Shown here: piece by piece, positions 43,615-53,559 of the stretch
Layout of the letters: each line of letters starts with the position of its first letter
How positions within the stretch are numbered: position 1 is the first letter of the stretch
Origin: Legionella bononiensis
GTDB lineage: Bacteria; Pseudomonadota; Gammaproteobacteria; Legionellales; Legionellaceae
Direction: 5' to 3'
NCBI RefSeq assembly: GCF_016786215.1
Contig: NZ_JADOBG010000012.1
Location: forward strand, 276,863 to 340,862
Length of the DNA stretch: 64,000 nucleotides
Made by a program: the position numbers and the translations under genes
The notes under the pieces: model-generated
What the model was told of the DNA's origin: nothing
The model's input: only the letters and a program-made list of their open reading frames with translations
Databases searched by the model: none

Positions 43615-45621
43615 ATGGAAAAAATGTTAATTAACGCAATGCAAACTGAAGAAGTTCGTGTTGCACTTATTAAAGACAATCATTTATTTGACCTGGATAT
43701 AGAATGTCCTGGTGAAGTTAAGAAAAAAGGTAATATATACAAAGCCATTGTCACAAGACGAGAACCAAGTCTTGATGCAGTTTTTGTCGAATACGGATCA
43801 AAACGTCAAGGTTTCTTACCTTTAAAAGAAATCGCTCCTGAATATTTGAGCAGAAACCCGGATGATTTTGGTGATGATAAACCACCCATTACCACATTAA
43901 TACGCGAAGGTCAGGAACTCCTGATTCAGGTAGATAAAGAAGAACGAGGAAATAAAGGCGCCGCGCTCACTACGTTTATTACTCTTGCCGGGTGTTATCT
44001 AGTTCTAATGCCTAACAACCCACGCTCTGGTGGAATCTCAAGACGGATCGAAGGCGAAGAACGAGATGAATTGCGTGAAACATTAAACGCGTTAACGCTA
44101 CCTGACGATATGGGATTGATAATCCGTACAGCAGGCGTTGGAAAAAGTCAGGAAGAGCTGCAAGACGATCTGAACATGCTCTGCAATCAATGGCAATCCA
44201 TCAAACAAGCCTATAATTCCGAGCTTGCTCCCTGCTTGATTCACCAGGAAGGCGATGTCATTATTCGTTCAATTCGCGATAACTTAAGAAAATCAATTAG
44301 TGAAATCATAATTGATGATCAAATTTCCTATATCAAAGCCAAGCAATATATTGAACGAGTAAAACCGGAATTTCTGCCCAATTTGAAATTGTATAACAGC
44401 AGCATTCCTTTATTTAACTTTTATCAAATAGAAAGCCAAATTGAAACGGCTTATCAACGGCAGGTTATGTTGCCTTCTGGTGGTGCATTAGTCATTGATA
44501 GAACTGAAGCTCTGGTGTCTATTGATATTAACTCCGCTAAAGCCACAGGCGGTTCTGATATTGAAGCAACCGCTTTGAACACGAACCTCGAAGCAGCTGA
44601 TGAAATCGCTCGCCAATTACGTCTGCGTGATTTGGGTGGTCTGGTTGTTATTGATTTCATTGATATGAGTTCAAGCAAAAACCAGAGAGATGTTGAAAAT
44701 CGCCTGAAAGAAGCATTACAAGCGGATAGAGCACGCATTCAGGTTGGAAGAATTTCCCGCTTTGGCCTGCTGGAAATGTCACGTCAACGTTTGAGATTGT
44801 CTCTGGGAGAAACCGCGCAGGAAATTTGTCCGCGTTGTGAAGGTCGTGGTACTGTTCGTAATATTCAATCACACGGGTTATCCATAACTCGCTTGATTGA
44901 AGAAGAAGCTTTAAAAGAAAAGACCGCTGAAATTCAAGTACAGCTCCCTGCTGAAATGGCTACGTTCATTATGAATGAAAAACGCGATTTCATCAGAGAT
45001 ATAGAAAAAAGACACAGCGTCAGCGTAGTGATTATTGCTAATCCGTACCTGCAATCACCACAATATTCTATAACCCGATTAAAAGAAGATAATGTTGGTA
45101 AATCCAAAAAGCCAAGTTACACATTAATCCAACAACCCGAATTACAAGTTTCCAGCAGCGATAAGGAAGCAGCAGTTCATGATGAACCGGCAGTTAAATC
45201 ATTTACTGAACATCAAACCAGAAAACACCCACAAAACAGTTTTATAAAACGTTTATGGACCAGTTTGTTTGGTGGACATAGCGAATCGGCTCCAACCACA
45301 TTGGACCAATCTAAAAAAGCCCCTGCCCGTCATAACAATCAATCCAGACAAGTTCCCAAGGGACAAGGTGGTGAACGACGACAACAAAATAATCCTAACC
45401 GTAGACGTCGTCCAAGTGGCAATCAGCAACAACGTACCAATCCTGCAAATCTCGGCGGAACAACCAATCCGAATCAACAAAGGAAAAGAACCAACCCGAA
45501 CCAGCAAACTCAGTCTGGTCAAAATCAGGCTGGTCAACAAGGTAACCGTTCTGCTGTTGTCAAAAATGAAGGGAACAAGAAAAGAGAAGCAGTATTAGCT
45601 AAAGAACCTTCTGAAAAATAG
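43615..45621 (+). CDS. rne: Ribonuclease E
   Basis: A 668-residue endoribonuclease. The start MEKMLINAMQTEEVRVALI at 43615 matches the E. coli start MKRMLINA; a GGGG lies upstream. The S1 domain is at about 35-125, with the 5' sensor and RNase H-like core after it. Catalytic Asp residues are in LVSIDINSAKAT and GLVVIDFIDMSSS; the zinc link is CPRCEGRG. The catalytic half is complete to about residue 500. The C-terminal part is only about 160 residues, much shorter than the 500-residue scaffold of E. coli, and is rich in Asn, Gln and Arg (RRQQNNPNRRRRPSGNQQQ), so RNA binding is likely but a canonical degradosome platform is not evident. Confidence 0.96.
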   Translation: MEKMLINAMQTEEVRVALIKDNHLFDLDIECPGEVKKKGNIYKAIVTRREPSLDAVFVEYGSKRQGFLPLKEIAPEYLSRNPDDFGDDKPPITTLIREGQELLIQVDKEERGNKGAALTTFITLAGCYLVLMPNNPRSGGISRRIEGEERDELRETLNALTLPDDMGLIIRTAGVGKSQEELQDDLNMLCNQWQSIKQAYNSELAPCLIHQEGDVIIRSIRDNLRKSISEIIIDDQISYIKAKQYIERVKPEFLPNLKLYNSSIPLFNFYQIESQIETAYQRQVMLPSGGALVIDRTEALVSIDINSAKATGGSDIEATALNTNLEAADEIARQLRLRDLGGLVVIDFIDMSSSKNQRDVENRLKEALQADRARIQVGRISRFGLLEMSRQRLRLSLGETAQEICPRCEGRGTVRNIQSHGLSITRLIEEEALKEKTAEIQVQLPAEMATFIMNEKRDFIRDIEKRHSVSVVIIANPYLQSPQYSITRLKEDNVGKSKKPSYTLIQQPELQVSSSDKEAAVHDEPAVKSFTEHQTRKHPQNSFIKRLWTSLFGGHSESAPTTLDQSKKAPARHNNQSRQVPKGQGGERRQQNNPNRRRRPSGNQQQRTNPANLGGTTNPNQQRKRTNPNQQTQSGQNQAGQQGNRSAVVKNEGNKKREAVLAKEPSEK

Positions 45622-45631
45622 TCATTTCTCT

Positions 45632-45667
45632 TAAGGACATATGGATTAATACATCCATATGTCCTTA
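45632..45667. terminator. Strong hairpin after rne
   Basis: TAAGGACATATGGAT pairs with ATCCATATGTCCTTA around a six-base loop, 11 bases after the rne stop. There is no T run, but the stem is perfect. The following 45668-46035 stretch shows no gene or repeat that I can support. Confidence 0.65.
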
Positions 45668-46035
45668 TCTTCCTCCTGATTAATTCCAACGTTACAAGTC
45701 GATGCAGTGTTGTAATGAGGGAGTTTTCCACTCTTCATTTATTAGATACTTGTTATTTATAAGACAAAAAGACAAAAATTCAATGATCACACTAACGTTC
45801 CGTTGTGTAATTTCCCCACGGTAAAAATGGAATAAATTCACAGGTTGGAAGCAGGAATTGTAACGTATAAATAACTGACAAATACATGAACTCGAATGCA
45901 ATCAAAGATCACCTGAATACACTACTGTGCACGCATCTGGAACAAATAATTTTGTGAAAAGCGAGGAGTGAGAGGTACATTAGATTCAAGCTTAAAGTGT
46001 AAATACATCCTGAAACACAAGAACAATAAATCTAA

Positions 46036-46332
46036 TCAGCATGGGCGCATAGCTAAGGTTGCTTGAGAGAGAAGTTCTGCTTCCTGGGGTGGGCAATATT
46101 TTACATTATGTTCAAACAAGGCAAGCCATATTGACGGCGCGATCACCGAGTAAGAGTCTCCATTAGCTTCAAATCTATTGGTATATTTGCTTACGGCATC
46201 TTTTAACCCCAGTACCATTGGAATAGCAAAAGCTTCCCAATTCCGATAAATTTCAATAAATTCAGCACCCTCCGAAATATCACATTCTAAAAGTTGTTTT
46301 GTTGGAGGATTGAGTTTAAAAAATCGAGTCAT
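46036..46332 (-). CDS. Small protein of unknown function
   Basis: A 98-residue soluble protein (MTRFFKLNPPTKQLLE, YRNWEAFAIPMVLGLKD, IAPSIWLALFEHNVKYCPPQ). Composition and helix pattern look like a real protein, but no family is recognised and there is no strong ribosome site. It lies just downstream of a decayed GGDEF gene on the same strand. Confidence 0.5.
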   Translation of the reverse strand: MTRFFKLNPPTKQLLECDISEGAEFIEIYRNWEAFAIPMVLGLKDAVSKYTNRFEANGDSYSVIAPSIWLALFEHNVKYCPPQEAELLSQATLAMRPC

Positions 46333-46356
46333 GATACAATGAGTATTGATAGGAAA

Positions 46357-46560
46357 TTAATCTAATTTATCATACACCCCTTTATAACTCCATAAAATTG
46401 AAAAAAAATTGCGCACCCACATTGAGGCTCGGCCATCAGGATGTCCGTGTTTACTTTTGCATTTCACTTCATATAGAGCTGCATTAGCTTGCTTAATAAG
46501 AGTTTCTATATCAGAACCGTCTTTTGGTTACATACTGATTCCAATAGTCGAAGTTATAAA
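46357..46560 (-). pseudogene. Remnant of a GGDEF (diguanylate cyclase) domain
   Basis: Reading the minus strand in one frame that ends at the TAA at 46357-46359 gives FITSTIGISM, stop, PKDGSDIETLIKQANAALYE, then VKCKSKHGHPDGRAS. This is the C-terminal end of a GGDEF domain (usual form SIGIS.YP.DG.d.e.Li..AD.ALY.AK). The Tyr codon of YP has become TAA (46528-46530), and the upstream part with the GGDEF loop is lost beyond recognition. The remnant cannot be an active cyclase. Confidence 0.75.
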
Positions 46561-46714
46561 ACGGTTCATACTGCTTTATAGAGAAGAGTGGCCTAATAAG
46601 CTGTATTAGCCATTAATAGCCTATATGAGACGCAGTGAGCATCTCATAGGCGATTTGAGTAAACAAAGAAGAGCGTAATAATTTGACATCATCAGATGAA
46701 TTCTGACCAAAAAT

Positions 46715-47995
46715 CTAATTCATTCTCGCGGGCAGTGATGGGCGATCAACCGTCTCAACAGCTGAGGCTTGTTTTTGGTGCTTATAAATACTGTGTTTAT
46801 GAAGCCCCTTAACTGTTTTAATATTGGGATCAACGTTTTCGGTATCTGGTTTAACGACAATCTGCTCCATGCGTTTCACATGACCTTCTTGCACAACGAG
46901 TAATTGATCCATATTTTCTTGCGTTACAGCTAGTCTTTCGGTAATTTCAGCAAGTTTTCTTTCTGCATCACAAACACGTTCTGCTATGTTATGAAAACCT
47001 TCTCCGTGAACAATGATTCCTTCCAATTGTTTCTTAAATTGAGCTTGCTTTTCCTCATCTTGCAACAGAGTTTGTGCCATGGTTTCTACTGCCCCCCCTA
47101 AAGTAGTAGACACTATATTAGCTTGTTTAATTTTTTTATCCATTTCATCTGTGACAGCCTGCAACTCAGCAATTTTTGCGCTCAATTGCTCCTCATTTTT
47201 TTGGTATTCCTTCCTTACTGTATCTAATAATGACTGATTTTGGACTAATAATTCCGTTTGAGCTTCAACAGATTCTTCCAGCTTTTTAGCTGCGTTATCA
47301 AGGTCATCTCGAGTTTCGCGTAATAAGCTCTGTGTCGCTACAAATAGTTCCACCTGGGCGGTTAAGGAGGTTACTTCAGATTTTAAATCAGTCACATTGT
47401 TGGCAAGTTTTGCATTCTCAACAATGAATTTTTCAACTTCTACTTGTAAAGACTCAACAATTTTTTCTAAGGCGTTGATGGTTATCTGCAATAAATCAGC
47501 AAGACTAAATATTCCTTCTTTTAATTTATTGGCAATATCCATCGTGTGAACATGATGATCATCTAGAATAATGCCGCTTGCAGTATAAGCTAAGCCGTTT
47601 ACTCCACCAATAACCATAAGAACACCAATATGAGCAAATAAACCAGCTGCTAAAACAGGCCCTGATACGATAACTCCACCAAGAATTTTTTGCCAAAGAG
47701 GTAATTCGCCCCAGGATTTGGCCGCGCGGCTGATTAGGCTTGGATTATTAGCCATGGTATCAATAATTGAACCCAGGGTTTCTTTTACCTTTATAAGGTC
47801 ATTTTTAGCAGAGTTTATTTTGTTTAAACTCTCAAGTTCAATTTTAGGTATTTCAAGACTGGTCAGATCTTCAAGTGTTTCAGGAAGTTCTGTAGTTTGC
47901 AAAGGATGTGACTCAGTTGGTTTCAGTTCAGAATTTTGGGGTTTAGTGACTAATTTATTCTGTTGATCCTGAAGCTCTGTTTCTTGAACACCCAT
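46715..47995 (-). CDS. ylfA: Coiled-coil membrane effector of LegC7/YlfA type
   Basis: A 426-residue protein. After a polar N-terminus of about 95 residues come two close hydrophobic segments (ILGGVIVSGPVLAAGLFAHI and VLMVIGGVNGLAYTASGII), then a coiled coil from about 170 to 390 (heptads such as AKLANNVTDLKSEVTSLTAQ and VEAQTELLVQNQSLLDTVRK). Length, hairpin position and coiled coil match LegC7/YlfA, a Dot/Icm effector that mimics SNAREs and disturbs endosomal and ER traffic. AAGGAG lies seven bases before the ATG. Finding it a few kilobases from the AnkH-type gene, as I recall for L. pneumophila, supports the call. Confidence 0.8.
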   Translation of the reverse strand: MGVQETELQDQQNKLVTKPQNSELKPTESHPLQTTELPETLEDLTSLEIPKIELESLNKINSAKNDLIKVKETLGSIIDTMANNPSLISRAAKSWGELPLWQKILGGVIVSGPVLAAGLFAHIGVLMVIGGVNGLAYTASGIILDDHHVHTMDIANKLKEGIFSLADLLQITINALEKIVESLQVEVEKFIVENAKLANNVTDLKSEVTSLTAQVELFVATQSLLRETRDDLDNAAKKLEESVEAQTELLVQNQSLLDTVRKEYQKNEEQLSAKIAELQAVTDEMDKKIKQANIVSTTLGGAVETMAQTLLQDEEKQAQFKKQLEGIIVHGEGFHNIAERVCDAERKLAEITERLAVTQENMDQLLVVQEGHVKRMEQIVVKPDTENVDPNIKTVKGLHKHSIYKHQKQASAVETVDRPSLPARMN

Positions 47996-48163
47996 GATTG
48001 CGCTCCTTACGATTAAAAACCATCCTTAGAAGTCCATTTTTAATCAAAATTAGCTAATAAGACAAGTGTTATCGAATAAATTTTTAGATTTAAAATGAAT
48101 AAATTGGATAAATTTGATTAAATTCAATGAAGTACCTTATAGAGAAGGTACTTCTAATGAGCG

Positions 48164-49289
48164 TTAATTTCTTAATTGACTTGACTGAGGCGCAGCCACT
48201 TCTTCCTGATTTGAAGCAGTTGGTTGAGAAAACAATAACGATCTCATTCCAGTAGCATTTGAAGTTAGCGCATGATATGGGCATAATTTTTTTATTACTT
48301 CAGGCGCGTACCGACCCAATACATCTTTATTCATTGCCTGAGGGTCACCTAACATATTTTGCCCTATCATCATATTGATTTGATGTTTTCTTAAAAAATC
48401 AATCAGAGATTCTTTACTTACTGTCGCAATTTGTTCTGGCAACATTTCAACACAGATGATATGAGAACTTCCTTTTTCTGCGTTCTGAATCCCATGTTGG
48501 GCATACAAATCAAGGAAATATTGCTTCTCTATCAAATCCTCTCTTGGTCCATGAGAACTCACGATGAGCACACGACTCGAATCAAGATGTATGTTTAATT
48601 GAGACATCCATTGAACAATAGTTTGATGTAAACCATTTAATTGTAACCGTGTTGCTGTAGCAGCATAAGTTTCATTAATTGATTTCATCTCCTGCAGATA
48701 CTGAACCTGTATCAGTTTAATCTGGGCTAAACTTTTAGCATGGATCACTTTAGAAATGTACATCAATATTCTGTCAATTACTGCACATTCATGATCTATG
48801 CTATTATGATTCAATTGCTTCAATGCTTTTAATTGGTTCTTGATATTCTGTAAATCCTCTTCGTGATGTATCTCAAACGTCTTATCAGTAATAATGGATT
48901 GAACGATCAAATTGAGCCAGACACTGCAATGAGATATGGATTTAATCAAATTATACTGTAATTCAAGAGCAGGAGTTCCCTGAGATTCGATTTCATACAG
49001 TCCATTAGTTACATGTTTACCCCAAAGAGATAAACGCCCATTCAGATAAATGATAATATGATCAATACCGGTTAATGGCTGAAGCCTGGCATAACGACTA
49101 TGACTTTCAAGGAATTGATGTTTAATTTGTTCAGAAACAGTGGTGATGGATTGTTCAGATGATGTGGAATGGAAAAATCTTGGACCTGGATTATAACTGG
49201 TGCGTCTAGCCCCTAAAAAGATACCCCCGTTCCTGAGTGGATCTGGTGCTATTCTTAATAAGTTGTCTTACTGCGGCTCGTGTCAACAT
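48164..49289 (-). pseudogene. Frameshifted orphan gene upstream of ylfA
   Basis: Translation from the ATG at 49289, which has a perfect AAGGAG seven bases upstream, gives MLTRAAVRQLIKNSTRSTQE and stops at codon 28 (49206-49208). The next frame then continues without a stop for about 350 codons to 48164 (RRTSYNPGPRFFHS, LTGIDHIIIYLNGRLSLWGK, IKSISHCSVWLNLIVQSI, RVLIVSSHGPREDLIEKQY). Removing one base in the run region 49210-49228 (G4, T5 and G5 on the minus strand) would restore a protein of about 375 residues. A shorter product from a TTG near 48949 is unlikely. No family recognised; a programmed shift or a sequencing error are alternatives. Confidence 0.7.
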
Positions 49290-49599
49290 GTGTATACTCC
49301 TTATCTTTATTTATTTAAACACTACAAATCATCATACAAGGTTCATGAAACACATGTCAACAAATTGATCATGATGGGCATATTATTCCACTACGTCTGT
49401 ATCGAATATTGATACCAATCAACAACACCCGAGCTTTTCTCTTTCTTAAGCAACAAAAAAGATAAACATGAGAAAATAATGTCTATTGTTATGAAAATTG
49501 ATACAATCGATGAATTACATTGTAAAACCCATAAAACGGCAGACACGATTAAAACCGGAGTGCTGCTGAAACCCATTTCAAGATAGGAAGTTGCTCTTT
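49290..49599 (+). other. Divergent intergenic region before rapA
   Basis: About 310 bases between the divergent frameshifted gene and rapA, containing both promoters. A 35-codon frame on the plus strand (about 49480-49587) has no ribosome site and is not called. AGGAAG precedes the rapA ATG. Confidence 0.45.
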
Positions 49600-52482
49600 A
49601 TGACATTTACCATTGGTCAACGCTGGATAAGTAATACTGAATCACAACTCGGCTTGGGAATTATTACTGAATTACATGGCAGGCATGTAAGCATAAGCTT
49701 TCCCGCTGCAGAAGAAGACAGAATTTATGCTATAGATAACGCCCCTCTCAGTCGCATTATTTATAAAATTGGCGAGGAAATATGCACAAATGATGACCAA
49801 AAATTACACGTTACAGAGATTAATGATCTGAAAGGGCTTATTATTTATACAGCTCAGGATGCAGAGGGAAAGGAACATCAGATTAATGAACTTGCTTTAA
49901 ATTGCTTTATCACATTGAGCACTCCCCAACAAAGGCTATTTAGTGGTCTTTTGGATAAACTGAATGCGTTTAAGTTGAGAATAGATACCCTCAATCATAC
50001 GAGCCGACTGCAACAATCAAAAGTAAGAGGACTCTTGGGTTCTCGAACCAATCATCTGCCACATCAGGTATACATAGCCAGCGAAATAGCACAGCGATAT
50101 GCTCCCCGAGTCCTGCTTGCGGACGAAGTGGGTCTTGGTAAAACCATTGAAGCAGGCATGATCTTGCATTATCAACTGCATACAGGCCGTGCCAGTCGAG
50201 TACTCATCATAGTACCTGATTCCCTTATCCACCAATGGCTTGTCGAGATGATAAGACGGTTTAATCTGTACTTCTCAATCTTTGATAAAAATCGTTTTGA
50301 GTTAATGAAAAATGATGAGGTTGATGACAACGATGAAGATGATGAAGATTTAGACCGTTGTGAACCAACATCTGAAAGTAATTTTTTTGAAATGGAACAA
50401 CTGGTTCTATGCAGTCTGGATTTCCTCATGAGTAATGAAGAAGCACGAAAACAGGCCATAGAAGCACAATGGGATCTTCTGATAGTGGATGAAGCACATC
50501 ATTTACATTGGTCGGAAGAATTGCCGAGTCCAGAATACCAATTCGTTGAACAATTATCCGCGCAAAGCAAAGGTTTACTCTTACTGACCGCGACACCAGA
50601 ACAAATTGGAATTCAAAGCCATTTCGCACGACTTCGTCTTCTGGATCCATCACGTTTTTATGACCTCAATCTGTTTAAAAAGGAGGAAGAGGGCTACCAG
50701 AAAGTAAATGCTCTAGTTCAGAAATTAATCGCTTACAAAGAAACTGAACAGACAGATGAACTTAATACCGAATTAAAATCACAATTAGTAGATTATCTTG
50801 GTAAGGATATTAGCAACAGTATCAACACTACAATCAAGAACTTATTGGACAGACACGGCACAGGTAGAGTTCTGTTTCGCAATACTCGCGCTGCGATTAA
50901 AGGTTTTCCTGAACGGAATGTACACCAATATCCTTTAACTAATCCTGCCCTCTATGCCGCATTAAATGCAATTGACGATAGAATTAATCTGTATCCTGAG
51001 TCGCAATTGAATAATGACATCTGGCTCCTCAGTGATCCACGAGTTCAGTGGCTTGCCTCCAAAATTGATGAACTTCATCCTCAAAAAGTTCTGATTATTT
51101 GTGCCAAAGCCAAAACAGCTCTGGCCCTGGAACAATTTTTAAAATTAAAAGCCGGGATACGCAGTACAGCGTTTCATGAAGGATTAACAATCATAGAACG
51201 CGATCGTGCTGCTGCCTATTTTGCAGAGCAGGAACAAGGCGCTCAAGCATTGGTTTGTTCTGAAATTGGCAGCGAAGGCAGAAACTTTCAATTTGCCCAT
51301 CATCTTGTGCTCTTTGATTTACCTCTAAACCCTGATTTACTGGAGCAACGAATCGGGCGATTAGATCGAATAGGACAAAAAAATACCATTGAAATTCATA
51401 TTCCCTACCTGGTGAATACGGCTCAGGAAATACTGTTTCGTTGGTATCATGAAGGAATCAATTTATTGAAACAAAGTTGCTCTGTAGGTTTTTCTATATA
51501 TGAACAATTTAAACATCAACTGTTGCCAATTCTTCAAGCCAATAACATCGCTTCAGATCCAGAGCCTTTGAACCGCCTTATTGATGAAACTAAAATCTAT
51601 ACAGACCAAATCAATCAGATGTTACATGAAGGTCGTGACCGTTTGCTGGAATTGAACTCCTGCAATCCTGTTATCGCTCAAGAGCTTATTGCTGAGATAG
51701 AGGCTGAAGAAAGCAGTATTGAACTGGAAAACTATATGGCTAAGGTCTTTCATGAATTTGGCATCGATCATGAATATCATTCTGAACTTGCCGAGATCCT
51801 GCGACCCACTGATCATATGAAAACAACCCACTTCCCAGGTTTAAAAGAAGATGGAATCACCGTCACCTATTCTCGAACCAAAGCCCTGATTAGAGAGGAC
51901 ATGGAATTTTTGAGTTGGGAACATCCCATGGTCAATGATTCAATGGAGATGATACTGAACTCAGAAACAGGAAACGCGACCCTGACAACCATATCGGTTA
52001 AAAGCATTGCGCCTGGAACCCTGTTTCTGGAAACCTTCTACACGGTGAATTGTGCTGCGCCCAAACATCTTCAACTGGATCGATTCTTACCTTTTATCCC
52101 CATTAGAATTTTAATGGATCTGTCAGGAAAAAACTTGAGCAAAATCCTGGACTATAACCAACTGAATGCGATGTGTGAGCCAGTAAAACGGCATTTGGGT
52201 TACCCCATAATAAAACAAGTCAGTGGAGATATTGAATCCATTTTGAAGAACTGTAATCACCTTGCTGATCAGCAGATGAAGGAAGTCATTGAACAGGCAA
52301 AAATCCAGATGATTCAATCTATAGGTGATGAGGTCAGTCGACTGGAATCCTTACAAAAAATTAATCCAACGATCAGAAATGAAGAAATTGAATACTTTAA
52401 GCAACAAATCGTTGAGTGCGAGCACTATATTAATTCAGCCGCTTTAAAACTCCAGGCACTAAGGGTTGTTATTAATAAATAA
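49600..52482 (+). CDS. rapA: RNA polymerase-associated ATPase RapA (HepA)
   Basis: A 960-residue Swi2/Snf2 ATPase that recycles RNA polymerase after transcription; E. coli RapA has 968. The N-terminal Tudor-like part begins FTIGQRWISNTESQLGLGII. Walker A is LLADEVGLGKTIEAGM, the DEAH box is LLIVDEAHHLHW, motif III is LLLTATPEQ, and the C-lobe has CSEIGSEGRNFQFA and QRIGRLDRIGQ. I use the ATG at 49600 rather than a TTG three codons earlier. Between the helicase motifs lies an acidic insert (NDEVDDNDEDDEDLDR). Transcribed alone. Confidence 0.96.
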   Translation: MTFTIGQRWISNTESQLGLGIITELHGRHVSISFPAAEEDRIYAIDNAPLSRIIYKIGEEICTNDDQKLHVTEINDLKGLIIYTAQDAEGKEHQINELALNCFITLSTPQQRLFSGLLDKLNAFKLRIDTLNHTSRLQQSKVRGLLGSRTNHLPHQVYIASEIAQRYAPRVLLADEVGLGKTIEAGMILHYQLHTGRASRVLIIVPDSLIHQWLVEMIRRFNLYFSIFDKNRFELMKNDEVDDNDEDDEDLDRCEPTSESNFFEMEQLVLCSLDFLMSNEEARKQAIEAQWDLLIVDEAHHLHWSEELPSPEYQFVEQLSAQSKGLLLLTATPEQIGIQSHFARLRLLDPSRFYDLNLFKKEEEGYQKVNALVQKLIAYKETEQTDELNTELKSQLVDYLGKDISNSINTTIKNLLDRHGTGRVLFRNTRAAIKGFPERNVHQYPLTNPALYAALNAIDDRINLYPESQLNNDIWLLSDPRVQWLASKIDELHPQKVLIICAKAKTALALEQFLKLKAGIRSTAFHEGLTIIERDRAAAYFAEQEQGAQALVCSEIGSEGRNFQFAHHLVLFDLPLNPDLLEQRIGRLDRIGQKNTIEIHIPYLVNTAQEILFRWYHEGINLLKQSCSVGFSIYEQFKHQLLPILQANNIASDPEPLNRLIDETKIYTDQINQMLHEGRDRLLELNSCNPVIAQELIAEIEAEESSIELENYMAKVFHEFGIDHEYHSELAEILRPTDHMKTTHFPGLKEDGITVTYSRTKALIREDMEFLSWEHPMVNDSMEMILNSETGNATLTTISVKSIAPGTLFLETFYTVNCAAPKHLQLDRFLPFIPIRILMDLSGKNLSKILDYNQLNAMCEPVKRHLGYPIIKQVSGDIESILKNCNHLADQQMKEVIEQAKIQMIQSIGDEVSRLESLQKINPTIRNEEIEYFKQQIVECEHYINSAALKLQALRVVINK

Positions 52483-52555
52483 AAACACAAGGGTGTGTTG
52501 AAAATTCCGATTTCGACGTCCCGCGAATTGTTCCTGAACGATCCTCACTTTTGTC

Positions 52556-52646
52556 TACGTCATCCTCGCGAAAGCGGGGATCTATGCCCAAAAGAGGCAT
52601 TGTGCTAATTTTTAGGATGGATCCCCGCCTTCGCGAGGATGACGTA
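52556..52646. repeat. GTCATCC...GGATGAC palindromic element
   Basis: TACGTCATCCTCGCGAAAGC at 52556 faces CCTTCGCGAGGATGACGTA ending at 52646. It is a single copy in the gap between convergent rapA and the HAD gene, and closest to the element at 21525. Confidence 0.85.
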
Positions 52647-52721
52647 TAAAAAGTGAGGAACGCTGAAGACTTGTTGCGGAACGTTGGGCATCATTTAATG
52701 AATTGTCATCACACCTTACTC

Positions 52722-53405
52722 TTAAACCACTAACATTCGTTCCAACTCCACTAATGAGGATACTTCGTAATGAGGTGTTATTCCCTCTGGAACTGGCTTG
52801 TTTTGCCTATTAAGCCAACAGGTATGAAGTCCGGCATTTAATCCCCCCAGGATATCTGAATCCGGGTTATCGCCCACCATCAATACCTGTTCTCGAGATG
52901 GATTACCCATCCTGTAAAGTGTATGCTCAAAAATTTTGGGATGAGGTTTGGCATGACCTACCTCTTCTGAAATGACAATCAGTTCAAAGTGGTCTTTAAG
53001 ACCGGTACGTTCTAAACGCGCCTGTTGTAATTCTGTAAATCCATTGGTTATGATGCCTAATTTATACTGGTCTTTCACCGCATTCAACAAACTTACTGCC
53101 CCATCGATTGGAGTACAAATTTCAGCCATTACCGACATATAGGTACTGTTTAAGTGCTGAGCACTGACTTGCAATTTATCCGTCCAGGGTGCAAAACGTC
53201 GATGCTGCAGCTGTTGCGCATTAATAGTACCATTTTGATATTCTACCCATAGAGGTCTATTAATCCGTTCATATTCCTCATAGTCCTGTTGAGTAAAGGA
53301 CATGCCAAAACCTGAAAACATCAGACTTAATCCATTAAATGCATCGAAATGAAACAAGGTTTCATCTGCATCAAATAATATCCAGGAATATTCGTTCAAC
53401 CTCAT
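52722..53405 (-). CDS. HAD-family nucleotidase, YjjG type
   Basis: A 227-residue HAD subfamily IA phosphatase. Motif I is LFDADETLFHFDAFNGLSL, nearly the YjjG signature; motif II is GIITNGFTELQQARL; motif III has HAKPHPKIFEHTL; motif IV is VLMVGDNPDSDILGG. YjjG dephosphorylates nucleoside monophosphates, including non-canonical pyrimidines. It is convergent with rapA and divergent from the small gene at 53560. Confidence 0.92.
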   Translation of the reverse strand: MRLNEYSWILFDADETLFHFDAFNGLSLMFSGFGMSFTQQDYEEYERINRPLWVEYQNGTINAQQLQHRRFAPWTDKLQVSAQHLNSTYMSVMAEICTPIDGAVSLLNAVKDQYKLGIITNGFTELQQARLERTGLKDHFELIVISEEVGHAKPHPKIFEHTLYRMGNPSREQVLMVGDNPDSDILGGLNAGLHTCWLNRQNKPVPEGITPHYEVSSLVELERMLVV

Positions 53406-53559
53406 CTCCTTCAGAATGTTCTCATGGCCTAATCAGTATACTCAACCACTACTAAATGAACAAAAATAAAGCGAATTATAGGGTGAAATTCGCAAAAAGG
53501 ATACAATTTACAACTAATATGATAAAATACTGATCATATTTACTATTAACAGTATTCCT

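Noticed and set aside
49391..49587. Short frames on both strands before rapA, including a 35-codon plus-strand frame
   Set aside because: No ribosome site; region is better explained as promoter DNA.
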